From positions 1 through 10,469 of the forward strand of contig JAFTNX010000226.1 of NCBI GenBank assembly GCA_017451665.1: DNA of 10,469 nt, read 5' to 3'. The stretch comes from Oscillospiraceae bacterium (GTDB lineage: Bacteria > Bacillota > Clostridia > Oscillospirales > Ruminococcaceae). This document shows positions 6,877 to 10,469 of this stretch, piece after piece. The notes beneath the pieces are model-generated. The model was given only the letters and a program-made list of their open reading frames with translations, made no database searches and was not told the DNA's origin. Each line of letters opens with the position of its first letter. Positions within the stretch are counted from its first letter, which is position 1. Both the position numbers and the translations under genes were made by a program.

Positions 6877-6943
6877 CCCCATATCGTCAGACATTGCAAG
6901 GGATTTATATTTTTATGCCGAATTCAAAATTATTTTCAGACAT

Positions 6944-6973
6944 AAAAAAGGAGCAGTAACGTTAACTGCTCCT
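6944..6973 (-). terminator. Proximal intrinsic terminator of the large minus-strand ncRNA
   Basis: On the minus strand a perfect 9-bp stem AGGAGCAGT / ACTGCTCCT with a 7-base loop (TAACGTT) is followed directly by TTTTTTATG. The plus-strand reading also has a T-rich tail (GTGTTTTTATT), but no plus-strand gene lies upstream to use it. Confidence 0.85.
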
Positions 6974-7003
6974 GTGTTTTTATTATAAGCTTAAGTCTTT
7001 GTC

Positions 7004-7807
7004 GGACTCACTCCAATACTTCATTATAGTTTTAAATAAAAGCTAAAGTTTCTGGTGGAATCACTCCTCACATTCAGATTTTCATCAGTTTGGTTCTAAT
7101 CATTTAGCACCACTCCAAAACTTTATTAACTTTAAACTCTTAGTATTGTCAAACCCATACGGGTTAAAATCTAAGCCATCGGACTCACCTTTCAAATCAG
7201 ATTTGGTTTTGTCAAAAGCTTAATTTTACATTGGACTCACCTTTCATATCAAATTTTATATCGAGGTAAATCTTACTTTTCCATTGGACTTATTTCCTTT
7301 TCATAAATTTGCTGTTATCAGCATAAATCCTTTTCACTCTTTCGAGTGTCTGCCAAGCCTTTCAGCCGCAACTTAATTTCTTGGAGGACTCACTCCTATC
7401 TCTTAAATATTCATTCTCATTGTGGTCATTGTCATAACAACCACTCTCCTATCCTAAGAAATTATATCTAAAAAAGATTTATTTCATATAATGCATGGGA
7501 CTCTCTCCTTACTCTTATGTAATTTCTAACCTCATTCTTACAATCATTTTCATCTGTCCCTTCTAATGAAAATATGAAGTTATACCAGTTTACCAGCTTA
7601 TCGCCGGCTATTAAATTTTAATTTTTATGAGTATCCTATATTTCAAAAACTGTATGCTGCGTTTCTCCGATACAGCCCGATTGATTTCTTAATTCATTAC
7701 TTTGAGTTTGTCAGCCCTTACGTCTGAGTCTTACTCCTTAATCTGAATCCGTCGAGCCACAACGGATACTCTTCTGTGATTCAATTATGTCCATCGGACC
7801 CGCTCCC
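7004..7807 (-). repeat. Degenerate tandem array, 12-nt core every ~50 nt (minus-strand consensus GGAGTGAGTCC)
   Basis: Cores begin (plus coordinates) at 7004, 7057, 7106, 7181, 7233, 7286, 7386, about 7439, 7498, about 7554, about 7726 and 7796. Spacings are 53, 49, 75, 52, 53, 100, 53, 59, 56, about 172 and 70, so most fit one unit of 50-57 nt and two gaps fit two or three units. The best copies (7004, 7386) read GGAGTGAGTCC on the minus strand; variants are GGTGAGTCC (7181, 7233), GGAGTGATTCC (7057), GGAGAGAGTCC (7498) and GGGAGCGGGTCC (7796). Copies at 7004, 7057, 7233 and 7386 also share downstream TTAAG/TTTAG, in three of them followed by CTT. The unit is not a multiple of three, arguing against protein repeats. 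Confidence 0.75.
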
Positions 7808-7975
7808 TTCTGATTGGTTTAGCATTCATTAAAATCCGGTTAAGCATTTATAAGGTTTTAGTTGTCAGTTTCGTCGCTTAAAGCCCCGAACTCTTTCAAG
7901 TACTCCGATTAGACCTTTAAACCTCCGAACCCTTCGGTCGGTGTGCTTATTTCGTCTTTTCTTTTCCTTGACTAT

Positions 7976-8004
7976 ACTATATCACACTTTTTGTGCATTG
8001 TCAA
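7976..8004 (-). promoter_or_regulatory. Strong promoter of the large ncRNA
   Basis: On the minus strand a perfect TTGACA (8004-7999) and TATAGT (7981-7976) lie 17 bases apart. The spacer contains a small CAC-AAAAA-GTG dyad. Transcription would start near 7969. It is divergent from, and about 60 bp away from, the promoter of the DUF1292 gene. Confidence 0.85.
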
Positions 8005-8011
8005 TAGTTTT

Positions 8012-8029
8012 TTTCAAATTTTTTTGAAA
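8012..8029. repeat. AT-rich inverted repeat between divergent promoters
   Basis: TTTCAAA (8012-8018) and TTTGAAA (8023-8029) form a 7-bp dyad just upstream of the ncRNA -35, between the two divergent promoters. It could be a regulator site or only AT-rich upstream sequence. Confidence 0.3.
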
Positions 8030-8063
8030 TAATTTATTTAACATTACTTTAAAAGTTTTTAAC

Positions 8064-8092
8064 TTGACTTTATTTTATAAATGTTATATAAT
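8064..8092 (+). promoter_or_regulatory. Promoter of the DUF1292 / SH3 lipoprotein operon
   Basis: TTGACT (8064-8069) and a perfect TATAAT (8087-8092) lie 17 bases apart. The leader contains a small hairpin CGTGAA-TGAT-TTCACG (8103-8118) near its 5' end, which may protect the mRNA. GGAGGT (8133-8138) then precedes the ATG. Confidence 0.85.
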
Positions 8093-8145
8093 AATTATGT
8101 TGCGTGAATGATTTCACGAATTTTTATTTTATGGAGGTTTATAAA

Positions 8146-8505
8146 ATGAGCGAAGAAATGATGGATTATACACCTGACCTTTACGAACTTGAAGATGAAG
8201 ATGGAAACAAGTCTTCTTTTGAACTTCTTGACGCTATGGAAATAGACGGAGAACAGTATTATGCACTTACACCTTACTTTGGCGATGACGCTGACGCACT
8301 TCTCAACGACAGTGGCGAAGTAGTTATTCTCAAGTCAGCTTATGACGAAGCCGGTGAGGAATTCCTCCTCTCAATTGAAGACGAGGAAGAATACGAAAGA
8401 ATTGGCAAAATCTTTATGGAACGTCTTGAAGATATGTTTATCTTTGAAGAAGAGGAAGACGGTTGTGAATGTGGCGAACACGACTGCGACTGTCACAAGA
8501 GCTAA
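8146..8505 (+). CDS. DUF1292 family protein (YrzB-like) with Cys/His C-terminal tail
   Basis: The 119-residue cytosolic, very acidic protein (many Asp/Glu) fits DUF1292: an N-terminal stretch LYELEDEDGNKSSFELLDAM, then IDGEQYYALTP, an acidic turn, and GEVVILKSAYDEAGEEFLLSI ahead of a 'EYERIGKIFMERLE' helix. The function of the family is unknown. The start is ATG 8146 rather than the in-frame ATG at 8104 because GGAGGT sits 7 bases before it and the upstream ATG would lie in the leader hairpin. The tail GCECGEHDCDCHKS (106-119) holds four Cys and two His and could bind a metal; I would not assume this tail for every DUF1292 protein. It is the first gene of a two-gene operon. Confidence 0.85.
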   Translation: MSEEMMDYTPDLYELEDEDGNKSSFELLDAMEIDGEQYYALTPYFGDDADALLNDSGEVVILKSAYDEAGEEFLLSIEDEEEYERIGKIFMERLEDMFIFEEEEDGCECGEHDCDCHKS

Positions 8506-8523
8506 TTTTTTGAGGTGATTGTT

Positions 8524-8982
8524 TTGAAGCTTATCAAAAAAACAATTATAATGCTGGGTGTAGCTGCAATGCTTTCGGGATGTAGCTTTGAGGAAATCAA
8601 GTCTGACAAGAATATAGTTATTTCCGAGACAAAAGCTACCACCACCACAATGCAGGTTTTAGAAGTTCCGGAGCTTACAACAACTACCCCTGCTGTAACA
8701 ACTCCTGCTGAACCAGTACCGGGAGAAACTACTCCTGTAACTGAGGAAGAAAGTCCATTCCCTGTTACGATGATAACAACTGCAAATGTAAATGCAAGAA
8801 AAGGACCTTCCACAGCTGATGAAATTGCGCAGACAGTAGTTGCAAGTACTGAAGTTACGGCTATCGGATACGTTGACGGCTGGTATCAGATTGACCTTAA
8901 TGGTGAAACTCTTTATATTATTGAAGATTACCTGGAATTTGCACCTGTTGAGGACGAATCCGAAGAATCTGAACAGGAATAA
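8524..8982 (+). CDS. SH3-domain lipoprotein
   Basis: The 152-residue product starts MKLIKKTIIMLGVAAMLSGC, a lipoprotein signal with lipobox LSGC and modified Cys20, so it is anchored to the outer face of the membrane. A Thr/Pro/Glu-rich linker (about 36-75) leads to a bacterial SH3-like domain (about 80-138) containing ANVNARKGPSTADEIA, VTAIGYVDGWYQI and YIIEDYL, the usual SH3b pattern. An acidic tail (DESEESEQE) ends it. Such domains commonly bind cell-wall peptides or serve as protein-contact modules; no catalytic domain is present. The start is TTG 8524, 6 bases after GAGGTG (8512-8517); the in-frame GTG at 8515 is inside that RBS. It follows the DUF1292 gene by 18 bases, so it shares its operon. 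No clear terminator follows. Confidence 0.85.
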   Translation: MKLIKKTIIMLGVAAMLSGCSFEEIKSDKNIVISETKATTTTMQVLEVPELTTTTPAVTTPAEPVPGETTPVTEEESPFPVTMITTANVNARKGPSTADEIAQTVVASTEVTAIGYVDGWYQIDLNGETLYIIEDYLEFAPVEDESEESEQE

Positions 8983-8990
8983 TTTTACGG

Positions 8991-9019
8991 TTGTAATCTG
9001 AACTTATTTGTGGTATAAT
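8991..9019 (+). promoter_or_regulatory. Promoter of the 6S-like RNA
   Basis: TTGTAA (8991-8996) and a perfect TATAAT (9014-9019) with 17-base spacing and TG one base upstream of the -10. It predicts a start near 9026, about 9 bases before the closing stem of the structured RNA, and begins only 9 bases after the lipoprotein stop. Confidence 0.75.
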
Positions 9020-9026
9020 TATTTTA

Positions 9027-9246
9027 GAAAATATACTGCCCAGGCACGACCAAGCATAGTAAATATAATCCAACACATTATATAAGGGAGCTTTGACTCT
9101 GTATGTGGATTGCAGACCTCCCGTCAGACTCCGCTTTTGCCGAGAAATTCTGACGGACGCTGGGAGCGTGGTAGCAGACAGGCTGGCACCCACCTGCTTA
9201 GTGCGGGTTTTATACTCTATGCGACGGCTGGGCGGTTAACTTTTTT
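9027..9246 (+). ncRNA. ssrS: Structured RNA, probably 6S RNA
   Basis: A roughly 200-nt region between its own promoter and a U-rich stop folds end to end. The closing stem pairs ACTGCCCAG (9035-9043) with CTGGGCGGT (9228-9236). After unpaired segments on each side a second helix pairs GCATAG (9054-9059) with CTATGC (9217-9222). Internal hairpins include CCGTCAGA/TCTGACGG (9121-9128, 9149-9156) and ACGCT-GGG-AGCGT. The rod-like closing helix, asymmetric internal loops and a 3' part reading GGCACCCACCTG fit 6S RNA, which binds housekeeping RNA polymerase by mimicking an open promoter. The naming is from overall shape and remembered sequence pattern, not a covariance search. The local GC is clearly higher than in flanking DNA. 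No coding frame is credible here. Confidence 0.6.
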
Positions 9247-9264
9247 ACTTTGTAAAAAAGTTAA
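9236..9264 (+). terminator. Inverted repeat at the 3' end of the 6S-like RNA
   Basis: TTAACTTTTTTAC (9236-9248) and GTAAAAAAGTTAA (9252-9264) form a perfect 13-bp AT-rich dyad with a 3-base loop. The T6 run (9241-9246) immediately follows the RNA's GC-rich closing stem, so release probably occurs there. Confidence 0.6.
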
Positions 9265-9471
9265 TTGACAGTTGACAATGGACAATTGACAATTAAATTT
9301 AACCCTGACCAATGGTCGGGGTTTTTTGTTTGAAAATATAAAGAAGGGGGTGCCCGAGGGGGAAACCATAACTCACAAAGTTTTTGTCACATCAAAATAC
9401 AAGGGTTTCCCCATCGGTTAAGGACGTTGAGAGCGTGGCTTTTGAGTAAATTGACAATGGACAGTTAAATT
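9265..9471. repeat. Short direct repeats (TTGACAATGGACA) bracketing a spacer with an inverted repeat
   Basis: TTGACAATGGACA occurs at 9272-9284 and 9451-9463; both copies sit beside (AG/AT)TTAAATT. At the first site TTGACA also recurs at 9265 and 9286, making a small tandem run. Between the copies lies an inverted repeat GGGGAAACC (9359-9367) / GGTTTCCCC (9404-9412). There is no coding frame here. This could be a decayed miniature mobile element or a species-specific intergenic repeat family. Confidence 0.5.
9302..9328 (+). terminator. Intrinsic terminator (second stop after the 6S-like RNA)
   Basis: CCCTGACC, loop AAT, GGTCGGGG (with G-U pairs), followed by TTTTTTGTTT. It points in the plus direction and would catch read-through from the 6S-like RNA or lipoprotein operon. 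Confidence 0.8.
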
Positions 9472-9473
9472 AC

Positions 9474-9510
9474 AAAAAAAGCACTTTAACTACAAAAGTT
9501 AAAGTGCTTT
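9474..9510 (-). terminator. Terminator of the Thr-rich protein operon
   Basis: On the minus strand AAAGCACTTTAAC, a 7-base loop, GTTAAAGTGCTTT forms a 13-bp stem followed by further Ts (TTTTG). It lies 11 bases beyond the stop of the minus-strand gene. Confidence 0.85.
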
Positions 9511-9520
9511 AATTGTTTAT

Positions 9521-10216
9521 TTATCCGAGATAAATATAGCATTCAATATGAACTTTTCCTTCACTCGTTGGCATCATATATTCGTTTTGCCAAATCCAAT
9601 CAACAGCTTCTTTGTCACACATCAAACTAGGTAAGCTTATTTCCAAATCTCCATTCGCATTCACTTTGCAAATCCAGTTGCAATTTGCATAATACCAGCC
9701 ATCTCCATCGCAAGCTGTACAATAATCAGATGCAACTTCTCCATAATAATGATTACAGTTTGATGGAGCCTTTGTTGTAGTAGTCGTTGTGGTTTTCTTC
9801 TTTGTGGTGGTTGTGGTTGTTGTAGTCTTTTTGGCTGTTGTGGTAGTGGTGGTCTTTTTCTTTGTAGTAGTTGTTACAGTAGTTGTTTTCTTAGGAGTTG
9901 TTGTGGTAGTTTCTGTTGTAGTAACAGTTGTTGTCTGTGGGGTTGTTGTAATTTCAGAAGTTGTGGTTTCCTCCGGAATTGTAGTAGTCACAACAGTTGT
10001 GGGAGTTTCAGTTGTAGTTTCTGTCGGTGCTGTTGTTGTAACAGTAGTCTGTTTAGTTTCTTCCGGTACTGTTGTAGTGGCAGCTGATGTTGTGGTTGTA
10101 GTTTCCTTTTTATCATCATTTTTATCGTTTTTGTCTTTTGTTAAAAACGCAAAAAGCACTATAAGTAAAATCAGAACTACAACAATTACAGGTATTATTA
10201 CCTTTTTCTTATTCAT
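9521..10216 (-). CDS. Membrane-anchored protein with Thr/Lys-rich stalk and Cys-rich C-terminal domain, function unknown
   Basis: The 231-residue protein has a basic N-terminus MNKKK and one membrane segment (about 6-25) that reads as an uncleaved anchor. A stalk (about 38-150) follows, made almost entirely of Thr with Val, Pro and Glu in its first half and regular KK/KKK spacers in the second half. The last 80 residues form a compact domain with seven Cys (154, 166, 169, 179, 183, 200, 226), a CTAC motif at 166-169, His156 and many aromatic residues. As it is probably extracellular, disulfides are as likely as zinc binding. I do not recognise the domain. Poly-Thr stalks suggest glycosylation, an inference. 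The ATG has AGGAGA at 10224-10229. The gene follows an unrecognised gene by 11 bases, so they form one operon. Confidence 0.8.
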   Translation of the reverse strand: MNKKKVIIPVIVVVLILLIVLFAFLTKDKNDKNDDKKETTTTTSAATTTVPEETKQTTVTTTAPTETTTETPTTVVTTTIPEETTTSEITTTPQTTTVTTTETTTTTPKKTTTVTTTTKKKTTTTTTAKKTTTTTTTTKKKTTTTTTTKAPSNCNHYYGEVASDYCTACDGDGWYYANCNWICKVNANGDLEISLPSLMCDKEAVDWIWQNEYMMPTSEGKVHIECYIYLG

Positions 10217-10227
10217 TACAATTTCTC

Positions 10228-10469
10228 CTAAGCTTCATTTGTCATTTCGTCAAAATGCCTTCTATAACGTCTTGGGATATTTATCCCCACCATATAGTTG
10301 ATTTCATTAAGCACATCTGAAAGTGTCGCAAAGCCGTCCTTATAAAACTGCTTTATTCTTCGTGTTTTATCAGAAATCCCCTTATAATCAGGTGGGCAGA
10401 CAAAAGTCCAGTCAGCACCGTTTTTATCAAGAACAATTCTGAAATATTTATCAATATCCTTATCAGAAA
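10228..10469 (-). CDS. C-terminal part of an unrecognised protein (5' end outside window)
   Basis: The minus-strand frame is open from the window edge to TAG at 10230-10228 and encodes about 80 residues. They begin SDKDIDKYFRIVLDKNGADW, continue TFVCPPDYKG and KTRRIKQFYKDGFATLSD, and end INIPRRYRRHFDEMTNEA. It looks soluble, mixed alpha/beta and moderately basic, with no transmembrane segment or repeat. I do not recognise the family. The stop overlaps the AGGAGA RBS of the downstream Thr-rich protein gene, which lies 11 bases away, so the two are co-transcribed and possibly translationally coupled. Confidence 0.7.
   Translation of the reverse strand, partial: SDKDIDKYFRIVLDKNGADWTFVCPPDYKGISDKTRRIKQFYKDGFATLSDVLNEINYMVGINIPRRYRRHFDEMTNEA

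Larger units (their letters stand above)
6944..7969 (-). ncRNA. About 1-kb putative non-coding RNA with periodic SD-like motifs; family unknown
   Basis: A near-consensus promoter at 7976-8004 points leftward and the first strong terminator in that direction is at 6973-6944, defining a transcript of roughly 1,025 nt. No reading frame longer than about 60 codons exists on either strand. The RNA carries a degenerate array of the motif GGAGTGAGTCC about every 50 nt and several compact hairpins: CCGAA-GGG-TTCGG (7937-7925), CACTC-GAAA-GAGTG with a GNRA loop (7348-7335), GCTG-ATAA-CAGC (7322-7311) and AACCC-GTAT-GGGTT (7165-7152). Possible readings are a large ornate RNA in the broad sense of OLE/GOLLD/ROOL, a protein-titrating RNA, or a tandem micro-ORF transcript. 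I cannot match it to a known family. Existence of the transcript is inferred from promoter and terminator, not shown. Confidence 0.6.

Noticed and set aside
7004..7807. CRISPR array
   Set aside because: Core repeats are only about 12 nt, degenerate, with variable spacing; no cas genes and no 24-37 nt identical repeats.
6974..8000. tRNA, tmRNA, RNase P RNA or group II intron
   Set aside because: No T-arm GTTCRA pattern with acceptor stem, no tmRNA or RNase P conserved blocks and no domain V-like hairpin. The motif GAGTGAGTCC only loosely resembles the RNase P GAGGAAAGTCC block and recurs many times.
9789..10301. Plus-strand frame of 170 codons, extremely Val-rich
   Set aside because: It is the antisense shadow of the ACA/ACT Thr codons of the minus-strand Thr-rich protein; poly-Val composition and no RBS.

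Overview
The window reads as a low-GC Gram-positive chromosome segment, most likely a Clostridia/Oscillospiraceae (Ruminococcus-like) gut bacterium. The basis is the strong GGAGG ribosome-binding sites, TTGACA/TATAAT promoters with extended -10 elements, the families present (HAAS/DUF1700 + DUF4097, DUF1292, MecA adaptor, ABC-F) and the long Thr-rich linkers in three exported proteins. The lineage is an inference. No phage, transposase, CRISPR, rRNA or tRNA was seen.

Layout. 1-1116 (+): the end of a multi-pass membrane protein of HAAS/DUF1700 type, then a DUF4097-type adhesin-like solenoid, closed by a shared terminator. 1163-1993 (-): an AraC-family regulator with its own promoter and a 9-bp dyad over the -10. 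2179-4116 (-): an ABC-F ATPase. 4259-5359 (+): a secreted, membrane-anchored SGNH hydrolase, divergent from the ABC-F gene. 5457-6101 (+): ribulose-phosphate 3-epimerase interrupted by one in-frame TAA. 6085-6630 (-): a MecA-like adaptor, converging on and overlapping rpe, with a structured leader and a terminator-like hairpin just before its RBS.

6845-8004 holds no protein gene of normal size. It looks like a roughly 1-kb minus-strand non-coding RNA: a near-consensus promoter (7976-8004), a degenerate array of 12-nt motifs (GGAGTGAGTCC on the minus strand) repeated about every 50 nt, several small hairpins including a GAAA tetraloop, and two terminators sharing a 17-bp repeat. I do not recognise it as a named RNA family. 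This is the strongest candidate for something undescribed.

8064-8982 (+): a divergent promoter drives a DUF1292 protein and an SH3-domain lipoprotein. 9027-9246 (+): a structured RNA with its own promoter, probably 6S RNA. 9236-9510: terminators, TTGACAATGGACA repeats and an inverted repeat. 9521-10469 (-): a Thr-rich, Cys-rich membrane-anchored protein preceded in the same operon by the end of an unrecognised gene.

The protein genes do not form one pathway. The notable theme is regulatory RNA: a large periodic ncRNA, a 6S-like RNA and a structured mecA leader lie within 3 kb.
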